The notes under the pieces were generated by a model, which did not search any database, was not told the origin of the DNA, and saw only the letters and a program-made list of their open reading frames with translations. The position numbers were made by a program, and so were the translations under genes. 39,836 nucleotides of DNA from Oscillospiraceae bacterium Zagget12 (GTDB lineage Bacteria; Bacillota; Clostridia; UBA1381), in NCBI GenBank assembly GCA_001941225.1, contig MSHM01000017.1:53968-93803 (forward strand). The letters are read 5' to 3'. The first letter of the stretch is position 1, and each line of letters begins with the position of its first letter. This document shows positions 26,217 to 34,041 of this stretch, piece after piece.

Positions 26217-26240
26217 TTAGCTGCGCAGTTTATTTTTCAC
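26217..26240 (-). CDS. Seven-codon leader ORF upstream of argH
   Basis: On the minus strand AAAGGAG (26248-26254) stands 7 nt before GTG (26240), which opens MKNKLRS followed by TAA. The sixth codon is CGC (Arg). It lies between the argH promoter and the hairpin cassette, about 118 nt before the argH ATG. The strong Shine-Dalgarno with ideal spacing in an otherwise gene-free leader is the main argument. There is no run of Arg codons, so classical codon-counting attenuation is not obvious. It may be a leader peptide or the remnant of a longer gene. Confidence 0.55.
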   Translation of the reverse strand: MKNKLRS

Positions 26241-26285
26241 GTTATTACTCCTTTGTTATTTAAGATTGCATATATCTCGCATAAT

Positions 26286-26314
26286 ATTATATAATAAAGC
26301 GCGGAAAATGTAAA
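26286..26314 (-). promoter_or_regulatory. Promoter of argH
   Basis: On the minus strand TTTACA (26309-26314) and TATAAT (26286-26291) are 17 nt apart. Transcription would start near 26279, giving a leader of about 180 nt. I could not define an ArgR box. Confidence 0.75.
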
Positions 26315-26335
26315 TATTTAACCGAAAATATTTTC

Positions 26336-26377
26336 ATAAAAAGAAAAATCGGAGCAAAGAAATCTTTGCTCCGATTT
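26336..26377 (-). terminator. Terminator of tRNA-Gln
   Basis: AAATCGGAGCAAAG (26346-26359) pairs with 26364-26377 (14 bp) with an AAAT loop. On the minus strand it follows directly after the tRNA CCA end and runs into TTTTTCTTTTT. Confidence 0.9.
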
Positions 26378-26450
26378 GGCTGCGGATCCAGGATTCGAAC
26401 CCGGACAGAACGAGTCAGAGTCGTTAGTGCTACCTTTACACAAATCCGCA
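26377..26450 (-). tRNA. tRNA-Gln (anticodon CTG)
   Basis: The 7-bp acceptor stem TGCGGAT/ATCCGCA, the anticodon stem AACGA/TCGTT with loop CTCTGAC, the GGGTTCGAATCC T-arm and an encoded CCA are all present on the minus strand. CTG reads the Gln codon CAG. Confidence 0.93.
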
Positions 26451-26468
26451 ATGTAACCAACAAACGGT

Positions 26469-26497
26469 ATAATACCATTAAAATGAGATTTTGTCAA
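26469..26497 (-). promoter_or_regulatory. Promoter of tRNA-Gln
   Basis: On the minus strand a perfect TTGACA (26492-26497) and TATTAT (26469-26474) are separated by 17 nt. The tRNA begins about 18 nt past the -10. Confidence 0.8.
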
Positions 26498-26574
26498 TAC
26501 TTTTTAAGAAAAAAATGAAAAATCTTGATAAATATTTTCCGATATGTTAGAATATATATTATAGAAAAATGCTT

Positions 26575-26659
26575 TGGTGCGAGGGACCGGACTTGAACCG
26601 GCACGGGTTTAACCACACGCCCCTCAAACGTGCGCGTCTGCCTATTCCGCCACCCTCGC
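26575..26659 (-). tRNA. tRNA-Leu (anticodon GAG)
   Basis: The acceptor stem GCGAGGG/CCCTCGC, a long variable arm typical of class II tRNAs, the anticodon loop TTGAGGG, the GGTTCAAGTCC T-arm and an encoded CCA are present. GAG reads the Leu codon CTC. Confidence 0.93.
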
Positions 26660-26674
26660 ATTTCAGCGAAATGT

Positions 26675-26703
26675 ATTATATCATTTTTCAGACAGTTTGT
26701 CAA
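26675..26703 (-). promoter_or_regulatory. Consensus promoter of tRNA-Leu
   Basis: On the minus strand a perfect TTGACA (26698-26703) and a perfect TATAAT (26675-26680) are 17 nt apart, as expected for a stable RNA gene. Confidence 0.88.
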
Positions 26704-26746
26704 CAAAAAAATGATGTATTAAAGATATTTTTTTTGGAGTTGTTGT

Positions 26747-27875
26747 TTGGTGAAGAAAAATATTATGTTTATCATAGTAATAGCTCTAATGATGAATTTC
26801 GGCATAAGGGTATTTGCAATGGCGGAAAGCGCGGACTGCGCGTGCGTCATAAACGCTCAAACGGGAGATGTTGTAATTTCAAAAAACATCAATCAAAGGC
26901 ACGCGATGGCAAGCACCACGAAAATTATGACGGCGATAGTGGCGTTGGAGAACAGCGAACCGGACGAGATAATCACCGTAAGCGCCAATGCCGCAAATCA
27001 AGAGGGGTCCGCGGCGTATATTTCCGAGAACGACCGCATTTATATGAAGGATATGCTCTACGGACTTATGCTTAATTCCGGAAATGACGCGGCGATGGCT
27101 ATAGCGGAGCATATTGCCGGCAGTGCGGAGGATTTTGCGGAGCTGATGAATGAAAAGGCGCTGGAAATAGGACTGAGGAATACGCATTTTGCGAATCCGA
27201 GCGGCTTGGACGATGACGAGCATTTTACAACCGCGCTTGATTTGGCGCTTATCGCGAGATACGCAATGTTGATTCCGGATTTTCGTGAAATAGTGTCAAC
27301 CAAGACCTATCAAATAAAGCCTATAGGCAGTGACGAAACGCTGTATCTGTCAAATCATAATAAAATGCTCAGCCTTTACGAGGGAGCAACCGGCGTAAAA
27401 AACGGGATATACCAAAGCGACGGGACGCTGCCTTGTATCCGCGGCTCAGCGGGACGGTATGGAGTTTATAGCCGTTACGCTCGGCGACGGCAATGACTGG
27501 AACGACCATATCGAAATGCTTGATTATGCCTTTGATGAACATTACCCGAAAAAAATAATAGAAAAGGGTATGAAAATTAAAATTGCCGAAATAGACGGAG
27601 AAAAGTACAGTATGGTTGCTGCGGAGGATTTCACCGTCGCTTTTAAGGAGCACGACAAGGTAAATTATGATATAATCTCTCATATGTCGGAGGATTTAAA
27701 GGCGCCGATAAACGCGGGCGAAAAGGTGGGATATTTGGAAATACGCTGTAACGAGCTGACCGTGGGCAGTGTGGATATAATATCCGAGTCGGAAATAAGG
27801 GAGGTAAGCGAAATACGGCTGAAAAACAGCTTTTATAACAGTTTTACACACGTAGTGAAAAGATTACTTGCATAA
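26747..27875 (+). pseudogene. DacF-like D-alanyl-D-alanine carboxypeptidase, frameshifted at the KTG motif
   Basis: This is a secreted penicillin-binding protein that trims the peptidoglycan pentapeptide. A signal peptide (about 1-27) is followed by the SxxK motif ASTTKIM, the SGN motif LNSGNDAAM, and a third motif region GATGVK. There the frame breaks at six A (27397-27402). Removing one A restores GVKTGYTKATGRC, that is, the catalytic KTG triad, and continues through DGMEFIAVTLGDGNDW to the PBP5-type C-terminal domain. With the frame restored the protein is about 375 residues. The start may be TTG 26747 or GTG 26750, after TTTGGAG. Sequence error or true inactivation cannot be told apart. 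Confidence 0.84.
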
Positions 27876-27892
27876 TGCAGAAAGGAAAAACA

Positions 27893-28618
27893 ATGGGAGA
27901 AACAGTAAGACTACAGAAATATATAGCGATGAGCGGAGCCGCGTCAAGACGCGCCGCCGAAACGATGATTAACGACGGAAGAGTTAAGGTGAACGGCAAA
28001 AAGATTACAGAGCAGGGAGTTAAGGTTGAAATAGGCGCGGACAATGTTTCATTGGACGGAAAACCGCTTAAGATAAAAAATAAAAAGTATTATATAATGC
28101 TTAACAAGCCCGTGGGATACGTGTCAACCGTAAAAGACCAGTTTGACCGTCCGACTGTGGTGGATATTATAAAAAACGATATTGACGATGTCAGGATATT
28201 TCCGGTGGGACGCCTTGATTACGAAACCGAGGGACTGCTTTTGCTGACAAACGACGGTGAATTTACCAATAAGGTCACGCACCCGAAATTTCATATGGAT
28301 AAGACGTATATAGCGACAATAAAGGGAGGCATAAGCATAGGCGGAATAAACAAGCTGCGCAGCGGAGTTTATATAGACGATTTCAAAACATCGCCCGCGC
28401 AGGCTGAAATCCTTGATGCCGCTGACGGTAGAACGACCGTAAAAATAACGATACACGAGGGAAAAAATCGTCAGGTTCGTAAAATGTTTGAGGCTGTCGG
28501 CTGTACGGTTGTGGGACTTAAGAGAATAAAAATAGGCACCGTGGAGCTTGGAAACCTGCCCGTCGGCAGATGGCGCCACCTTACAAGCCACGAGGTAAAT
28601 TATCTGATGAATTCATAA
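27893..28618 (+). CDS. rluB: RluB-type 23S rRNA pseudouridine synthase
   Basis: This RsuA/RluB-family enzyme converts a specific rRNA uridine to pseudouridine. The 241 residues contain an N-terminal S4 RNA-binding domain (LQKYIAMSGAASRRAAE to VKVNG, about 6-45), then the synthase domain with MLNKPVGYVST and the catalytic aspartate in GRLDYETEGLLLLTND. EGKNRQVRKM is a family motif near the C-terminus. The ATG at 27893 has AGAAAGGA 6 nt upstream. It begins 17 nt after the carboxypeptidase gene and ends at a terminator. Confidence 0.93.
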   Translation: MGETVRLQKYIAMSGAASRRAAETMINDGRVKVNGKKITEQGVKVEIGADNVSLDGKPLKIKNKKYYIMLNKPVGYVSTVKDQFDRPTVVDIIKNDIDDVRIFPVGRLDYETEGLLLLTNDGEFTNKVTHPKFHMDKTYIATIKGGISIGGINKLRSGVYIDDFKTSPAQAEILDAADGRTTVKITIHEGKNRQVRKMFEAVGCTVVGLKRIKIGTVELGNLPVGRWRHLTSHEVNYLMNS

Positions 28619-28624
28619 AAACGC

Positions 28625-28654
28625 AAACGGACTTTTTTCAAGGTCCGTTTTTTG
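28625..28654 (+). terminator. Terminator after rluB
   Basis: AAACGGAC (28625-28632) pairs with GTCCGTTT (28643-28650). The run of T continues to 28653. Confidence 0.85.
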
Positions 28655-28732
28655 TATATGATACACAAATTTGCAATATAAATTTTATGTTATTTTTGAA
28701 AGCTAACTTGTTAAAAAAACACTCAAAAACGA

Positions 28733-28761
28733 TTGAAAAAAAAATCGGAATAAGGTATAAT
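28733..28761 (+). promoter_or_regulatory. Promoter of the decarboxylase operon
   Basis: TTGAAA (28733-28738) and a perfect TATAAT (28756-28761) are 17 nt apart. The leader of about 55 nt is AT-rich and contains the small palindrome AAAATTTTTAAAATTT-like tract, with no recognised riboswitch. Confidence 0.8.
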
Positions 28762-28823
28762 GTATAATAGGTATAAATTTTAAAAATTTTATCTCTAATT
28801 TTTCAGACAATGGAGGTTGAATC

Positions 28824-30374
28824 ATGGGAACAGTTGATAAATTGACTGAGCTTCAATACCGCAGAAGTATTATTGAAAAAGGCGGCGGCGAGGCAAAAAT
28901 CAAAAAGCAGCATGACAGCGGCAAGCTGACCGCGCGTGAGAGAATAAACGCTCTCCTTGACGACGGCAGCTTTGTTGAGATTGACGCTTTTGTAACTCAC
29001 AGATGCACGGAATTCGGTATGGACTGCGTAGAGGCTCCGGGCGAGGGCGTTGTAACCGGCTACGGTACGGTTGACGGACGTCTTGTATATGTTTATGCTC
29101 AGGACTTCACGGTAATAGGCGGTTCACTCGGTGAAATGCACGCTAAGAAAATCTGTAAGGTTATGGATATGGCGGCTAAGATGGGCGCTCCGATTATCGG
29201 AATGAACGATTCGGGCGGCGCGAGAATTCAGGAGGGAATAGACGCTCTTTCGGGATTCGGAGAAATATTCTACAGAAACACCGTGAACAGCGGCGTAATT
29301 CCTCAGATTTCCGTAATAATGGGACCTTGCGCGGGCGGCGCGGTTTATTCACCGGCTATAACGGATTTCATATTTATGGTTGAAAAAACAAGTCAAATGT
29401 TTATAACGGGTCCGCAGGTAATCAAGTCCGTAACGGGCGAGGAAGTGACAAGCGAGGAGCTTGGCGGCGCGGATACTCACACGTCGAAGTCGGGCGTTGC
29501 TCACTTCAAGGCGGCAAATGACGAGGAATGTATCGCAAAGATAAGAAAGCTCCTTTCATATCTGCCGTCAAACAACCTCGAGGAGGCACCGTATGAGCCT
29601 TCAACGGACGAAATTAACCGTCTTTCGGAAAAGCTTGCATCTATTGTTCCGGACGAGGCAAACAAGGCATACGACGTAAAAGAGGTTATTGCGGAGCTCG
29701 TTGACAACGGAGATTTCTTCGAGGTACAGGAAAACTTTGCGATGAATATAGTTGTCGGCTTTGCGAGAATGAACGGACAGGTCATAGGTATAGTGGCAAA
29801 CCAGCCTAAGGTAATGGCAGGCTCGCTTGATGTTAATTCCTCGGACAAGGCGGCAAGATTTGTACGTTTCTGCGACAGCTTTAATATTCCGCTTGTTACT
29901 CTTACGGACGTTCCGGGATATTTCCCCGGCGTTGAGCAGGAGCAGAACGGTATTATAAGACACGGCGCTAAGCTGCTTTACGCGTTCTCGGAGGCAACGG
30001 TTCCTAAGATTAACGTGATTTTGAGAAAGGCTTACGGCGGCGCGTACATAGCGATGAATTCAAAGAATCTCGGCGCGGATATGGTAATGGCGTGGCCGAC
30101 GGCTGAAATAGCTGTAATGGGTCCCGAGGGTGCGGCTAATATCATTTTCAAGAATGACATTAAGGAAAGCTCCGACCCTGTTGCGACACGCAATGAGAAG
30201 ATACAGGAATACAGAAATAAATTCGCATCACCTTACGAGGCGGCAAGAAGAGGCTACGTTGACGATGTAATCGAGCCGGACTCAACAAGACCGAGAATTA
30301 TCGCGGCTCTTGAAATGCTTGCATCAAAGCGCGATTCAAGACCGGCTAAAAAGCATGGAAATCTTCCTGTTTAA
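28824..30374 (+). CDS. mmdA: Methylmalonyl-CoA decarboxylase/acyl-CoA carboxyltransferase alpha subunit
   Basis: This crotonase-fold carboxyltransferase moves a carboxyl group between an acyl-CoA (probably methylmalonyl-CoA) and biotin. The 516 residues match MmdA and the 12S subunit of propionibacterial transcarboxylase. [18 protein letters not shown], the oxyanion-hole stretch [11 protein letters not shown], and [13 protein letters not shown] lie in the N-terminal half. [15 protein letters not shown] and [13 protein letters not shown] lie in the C-terminal half. It is the first gene of an operon with a sodium pump, which favours decarboxylation or transcarboxylation over ATP-dependent carboxylation; no biotin carboxylase gene is present. 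Confidence 0.92.
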   Translation: MGTVDKLTELQYRRSIIEKGGGEAKIKKQHDSGKLTARERINALLDDGSFVEIDAFVTHRCTEFGMDCVEAPGEGVVTGYGTVDGRLVYVYAQDFTVIGGSLGEMHAKKICKVMDMAAKMGAPIIGMNDSGGARIQEGIDALSGFGEIFYRNTVNSGVIPQISVIMGPCAGGAVYSPAITDFIFMVEKTSQMFITGPQVIKSVTGEEVTSEELGGADTHTSKSGVAHFKAANDEECIAKIRKLLSYLPSNNLEEAPYEPSTDEINRLSEKLASIVPDEANKAYDVKEVIAELVDNGDFFEVQENFAMNIVVGFARMNGQVIGIVANQPKVMAGSLDVNSSDKAARFVRFCDSFNIPLVTLTDVPGYFPGVEQEQNGIIRHGAKLLYAFSEATVPKINVILRKAYGGAYIAMNSKNLGADMVMAWPTAEIAVMGPEGAANIIFKNDIKESSDPVATRNEKIQEYRNKFASPYEAARRGYVDDVIEPDSTRPRIIAALEMLASKRDSRPAKKHGNLPV

Positions 30375-30397
30375 TCATTGAAAGGAGATTTTGAAAT

Positions 30398-30793
30398 ATG
30401 AGTGAAGGATTATTGACAGGTCAGAATCTGTCACTTTCGGACGCGCTGTCAATGGGCGGAGAAACTACGGTTATCGGTCTTGCGATAGTATTTTCGGTTC
30501 TTGTAGTGCTTATGATAGTGCTGTATTTGTTCAAGGTTATTTTTTATAAGGACCCGAACAAGAAAAAGACGGCGGATACCAAGCAGGAACCCGCGCCTAC
30601 TATTGAGGCTGCTCCCGCAGTGACCGAGGAAACGGACGAGGAAGAGCTTATAGCAGTGCTTACGGCGGCTGTTGCCGCAAGCCTTAATACGTCTACATAT
30701 AATCTGCGTATTAAGTCATACAGACGAACGGACAATAAGATGCCCGCATGGAACAGAGCGGGTGTTACCGAAACAATAAATAACAGATTCTAA
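30398..30793 (+). CDS. OadG/MmdD-type small membrane subunit
   Basis: This 131-residue protein has one transmembrane segment (about 24-48), then a lysine-rich and Pro/Ala/Glu-rich linker, and a conserved C-terminal segment LRIKSYRRTDNKMPAWNRAG. This is the layout of the gamma/delta subunit that holds the cytoplasmic carboxyltransferase and biotin carrier onto the membrane pump. The W-N-R-A-G end is typical of such subunits in Firmicutes. AAAGGAG precedes the ATG. The gaps on both sides are short (23 and 13 nt). Confidence 0.82.
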   Translation: MSEGLLTGQNLSLSDALSMGGETTVIGLAIVFSVLVVLMIVLYLFKVIFYKDPNKKKTADTKQEPAPTIEAAPAVTEETDEEELIAVLTAAVAASLNTSTYNLRIKSYRRTDNKMPAWNRAGVTETINNRF

Positions 30794-30806
30794 GGAGGTA
30801 AATACA

Positions 30807-31181
30807 ATGAGAAAGTTTAATATCACAGTAAACGGAAAAACATATGAGGTTGACGTTGAAGAGGTCGGCGGCGTTGCCGCACCGGCTCCCGCAGCTGCTC
30901 CCGCGGCTCCGGCACCTGCTCCGGCTCCCAAGGCGGCTCCCGCTCCCAAGGCTGCTCCGGTAGCGGGCGCTAAGCAGGTAACCGCTCCGATGCCCGGCAC
31001 GATTGTATCGGTAAAGGTCAACGTGGGCGATAAGGTTGAAAGCGGAACGCTTGTTGCGGTTCTTGAGGCGATGAAAATGGAAAACGAGATATTCGCCGGT
31101 GTTGACGGTACCGTTGCGGGCATAAGCGTATCAGCCGGCGACAGCGTAAACAGCGGCGACGTAATAGTTTCCGTAAACTGA
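30807..31181 (+). CDS. mmdC: Biotin carboxyl carrier subunit
   Basis: This 124-residue carrier has a short N-terminal assembly segment (RKFNITVNGKTYEVDVEEV), a flexible Ala/Pro linker (about 24-55), and a biotinyl domain whose biotin attachment site is K90 in EAMKMEN. It is the only biotinyl domain in the operon, so both carboxyltransferases must use it. It corresponds to the MmdC or 1.3S subunit. AAGGAGG precedes the ATG. Confidence 0.94.
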   Translation: MRKFNITVNGKTYEVDVEEVGGVAAPAPAAAPAAPAPAPAPKAAPAPKAAPVAGAKQVTAPMPGTIVSVKVNVGDKVESGTLVAVLEAMKMENEIFAGVDGTVAGISVSAGDSVNSGDVIVSVN

Positions 31182-31220
31182 TACGAGCGCGACTAAATTA
31201 TAGAAAGTGGTGACAAAACA

Positions 31221-32483
31221 GTGTTAGAAAGCTTTTTAAATTTTTTGCAGAATACAGGATTTTACGCGCTCATTTCAAACGGCGGAACGTGGCTTTCAAG
31301 CGGCAGCGAGGCGATAAAGACCATCATTATGCTTGCGATAGCCTGCGTGCTTTTGTATCTTGCGATAGTAAAGAAATTTGAGCCGCTGCTGCTATTGCCT
31401 ATAGCGTTCGGTATGCTGCTTACCAACCTGCCGATGATAAAGGATTCCAGCGCGATAATGATGCATACGGAATGGTTTACCGATTCGCAGTATTTTATAG
31501 ACGGACATTCGATAGACGTCGGAATGATATGCCGCGAGGGCGGATTACTGGATTTGCTGTATCTGGGCGTTAAGCTGGGTATTTATCCTCCGCTTATATT
31601 TGTCGGCATAGGCTGTATGACGGACTTCGGCCCGCTTATTGCCAATCCGAAGAGTATTCTTCTCGGAGCTGCCGCGCAGTTCGGCGTATTCTTCACATTC
31701 GTCGGCGCGCTTGTTTTAAGCGCTCTTATACCCTCAATCAGCTTTGGCGTTAAGGAGGCGGCATCGATAGGTATTATCGGCGGCGCGGACGGCCCTACGG
31801 CGATTTACGTTACAAAGTCGCTTGCTCCGTCATTGCTGCCGGCAATCGCGGTTGCGGCTTATTCCTATATGGCGCTGATACCGGTTATTCAGCCGCCCAT
31901 TATGAAGTTGATGACGCGTAAAAAGGACAGAATGATTGTAATGGAGCAGCTCAGACCCGTTTCAAAAACGGAAAAGATTTTGTTCCCGATTATAGTAACA
32001 ATAGTTGTAGCGTTGATTATCCCCGATGCGGTATCGCTTGTCGGCTGTCTGATGCTCGGCAATTTGCTTAAGGAATCGGGAGTTGCGGACAGACTTGCAA
32101 AGATGGCTCAGAACGAGCTTATGAATATAGTTACCCTGTTCCTCGGCGTAACCGTCGGAGCAACGGCAACCGCCACAAGTTTCCTTTCGGCGCAGACCAT
32201 CGGAATTATCGTTCTCGGACTTATCGCGTTCTGTTTCTCGACAGCGGGCGGTTTGTTCCTCGGCGATATTATGTGCTGGCTTACAAAGGGTAAGGTTAAT
32301 CCGCTTATCGGCAGCGCGGGCGTAAGCGCCGTGCCTATGGCGGCGCGTGTTTCGCAGACGGTCGGACAGAAAGAAAATCCGTCAAACTTCCTGCTTATGC
32401 ACGCTATGGGACCGAATGTCGCGGGAGTTATCGGCTCCGCCGTTGCGGCGGGCGTGTTCCTGTCGATGTTCAGCAATATTTGA
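31221..32483 (+). CDS. Sodium-pumping decarboxylase beta subunit (OadB/MmdB)
   Basis: This is an integral membrane protein of 420 residues with about nine to eleven hydrophobic segments. It decarboxylates carboxybiotin and exports sodium in the oxaloacetate and methylmalonyl-CoA decarboxylases. The conserved region GIIGGADGPTAIYVT has D190, corresponding to the essential D203 of Klebsiella OadB. GATATATSFL and GSAGVSAVPMAARVSQ are other family motifs. The GTG start is preceded by a modest GTGGTGA. It lies between the biotin carrier and the second carboxyltransferase. Confidence 0.92.
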   Translation: MLESFLNFLQNTGFYALISNGGTWLSSGSEAIKTIIMLAIACVLLYLAIVKKFEPLLLLPIAFGMLLTNLPMIKDSSAIMMHTEWFTDSQYFIDGHSIDVGMICREGGLLDLLYLGVKLGIYPPLIFVGIGCMTDFGPLIANPKSILLGAAAQFGVFFTFVGALVLSALIPSISFGVKEAASIGIIGGADGPTAIYVTKSLAPSLLPAIAVAAYSYMALIPVIQPPIMKLMTRKKDRMIVMEQLRPVSKTEKILFPIIVTIVVALIIPDAVSLVGCLMLGNLLKESGVADRLAKMAQNELMNIVTLFLGVTVGATATATSFLSAQTIGIIVLGLIAFCFSTAGGLFLGDIMCWLTKGKVNPLIGSAGVSAVPMAARVSQTVGQKENPSNFLLMHAMGPNVAGVIGSAVAAGVFLSMFSNI

Positions 32484-32540
32484 TATATAGGCAAAAGCGG
32501 TTTCGCATTTGCACAAATTACATAAAGGAGTGAAAATATA

Positions 32541-33950
32541 ATGGCAAAAGGCAAAAAAGCGGTAGAAATTACCGAAACAGTCCTTCGTGACGCTCACCAG
32601 TCGCTTATCGCTACAAGAATGACAACCGACCAAATTCTTCCCATCGTTGAGAAGATGGACGAAATCGGTTACCACTCACTTGAGGCTTGGGGCGGCGCAA
32701 CCTTTGATTCCTGCCTTAGATTCCTCAATGAGGATCCGTGGGAAAGACTCAGAAAAATTAAGGACAAGGCTAAGAAAACACCTATTCAGATGCTTTTCAG
32801 AGGTCAGAATATACTCGGATACAGACATTATGCCGATGATATAGTTGAATATTTTGTTCAGAAATCAATCGCGAACGGCGTTGATATTTTGAGAATATTT
32901 GACGCGCTTAACGATATACGTAATCTGGAATGTGCCATAAAGGCTTGTAAAAAAGAGAAGGGGCACGTTCAGGCTACCGTGTGCTACACCACAAGTGAAT
33001 TCCACACAAACGAGAAGTTTGTAAAAATGGCAAAGCAGCTTGAGGAAATGGGCGCGGATTCAATCTGTATTAAGGATATGGCGGGACTTTTAAGACCGTA
33101 TGTAACATATGACCTTGTAAAGATGATGAAGGAAGAGGTAAAAATTCCGATTCAGCTGCATACGCACTACACAAGCGGCGAGGCGTCAATGGTATACCTA
33201 AAGGCTATCGAGGCGGGCGTGGACGTAATCGACTGCGCTATGTCGCCGTTGGCAATGGGCACATCGCAGCCTCCTACGGAGCCTATGGTTGCGGCATTGC
33301 AGGGCACGGAATACGACACAGGCTACGATTTGGATAAGCTTATTGAAATCTGCGATTACTTCAAGCTGCTCAGAGAGGAATATATAAAGAGCGGACTTAT
33401 GAATACAAAGGTTATGGGCGTTGACGTTAATACCCTAAAGTATCAGGTTCCCGGCGGTATGCTTTCAAACCTTGTATCGCAGCTTAAGCAGCAGGGCAGA
33501 GAGGACGCCTATGACGAGGTTCTTAAGGAGGTTCCGCGCGTAAGAGCCGACCTCGGTTATCCGCCGCTTGTTACGCCGTCATCACAGATTGTCGGCACAC
33601 AGGCAGTGCTTAACGTGCTTATGGGCGAGAGATATAAGATGGTTTCAAAGGAAACAAAGGGACTTGTAAAGGGTGAATACGGCAAGTGTCCGGCTGAAAT
33701 TTCCGAGGAAATCGTTAAGAAGATTATCGGCGATGAGAAGAGAATTACCTGCCGTCCGGCTGATTTGCTTAAGCCTGAGCTTGAGCAGATGAAGAAGGAA
33801 TGTGCGGAGTGGATTGAACAGGACGAGGACGTATTGTCATACGCTCTGTTCGGTCAGGTCGCGGTTAAATTCTTTGAATACAGACGCGCTCAGAAGTATA
33901 AAATAGACGCGGATTTGGTGGATATGAAGAATAAGACATATCCGGTTTAA
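32541..33950 (+). CDS. oadA: Oxaloacetate decarboxylase alpha/pyruvate carboxylase subunit B-type carboxyltransferase
   Basis: This TIM-barrel carboxyltransferase exchanges carboxyl groups between oxaloacetate/pyruvate and biotin. The 469 residues show TETVLRDAHQSLIATRM with the metal Asp, the carbamylation-site segment CIKDMAGLLRP, and the metal-binding QLHTHYTSG. The C-terminal PYC-type conserved domain is present but the biotinyl domain is absent, so it must work with the carrier at 30807-31181. This matches the 5S subunit of propionibacterial transcarboxylase. AAAGGAG precedes the ATG. It is the last gene of the operon, followed by a 12-bp terminator. Confidence 0.92.
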   Translation: MAKGKKAVEITETVLRDAHQSLIATRMTTDQILPIVEKMDEIGYHSLEAWGGATFDSCLRFLNEDPWERLRKIKDKAKKTPIQMLFRGQNILGYRHYADDIVEYFVQKSIANGVDILRIFDALNDIRNLECAIKACKKEKGHVQATVCYTTSEFHTNEKFVKMAKQLEEMGADSICIKDMAGLLRPYVTYDLVKMMKEEVKIPIQLHTHYTSGEASMVYLKAIEAGVDVIDCAMSPLAMGTSQPPTEPMVAALQGTEYDTGYDLDKLIEICDYFKLLREEYIKSGLMNTKVMGVDVNTLKYQVPGGMLSNLVSQLKQQGREDAYDEVLKEVPRVRADLGYPPLVTPSSQIVGTQAVLNVLMGERYKMVSKETKGLVKGEYGKCPAEISEEIVKKIIGDEKRITCRPADLLKPELEQMKKECAEWIEQDEDVLSYALFGQVAVKFFEYRRAQKYKIDADLVDMKNKTYPV

Positions 33951-33960
33951 TTGTAAATTA

Positions 33961-33995
33961 AAATACCGGACGGGTTACACGTCCGGTATTTTTAT
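33961..33995 (+). terminator. Terminator of the decarboxylase operon
   Basis: AAATACCGGACG (33961-33972) pairs perfectly with 33980-33991 around a 7-nt loop, followed by TTATT. proC begins only about 47 nt further on and no promoter is visible in between. Confidence 0.85.
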
Positions 33996-34008
33996 TAATT
34001 TAATGTTA

Positions 34009-34037
34009 GTGCCGCCTAAAGGCGGCGGAATGGAGAT
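34009..34037 (+). promoter_or_regulatory. Hairpin-SD cassette before proC (copy 2)
   Basis: Identical to complement 26104-26132: a GCCGCC-TAAA-GGCGGC hairpin followed by GGAATGGAGAT. GGAG is again 6 nt before the start codon and the cassette is again in frame with the gene. Confidence 0.85.
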
Positions 34038-34041
34038 TAAT

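Noticed and set aside
30716-31123. An Ala/Gly-rich open frame on the minus strand
   Set aside because: It arises from the Ala/Pro linker codons of the biotin carrier read backwards.
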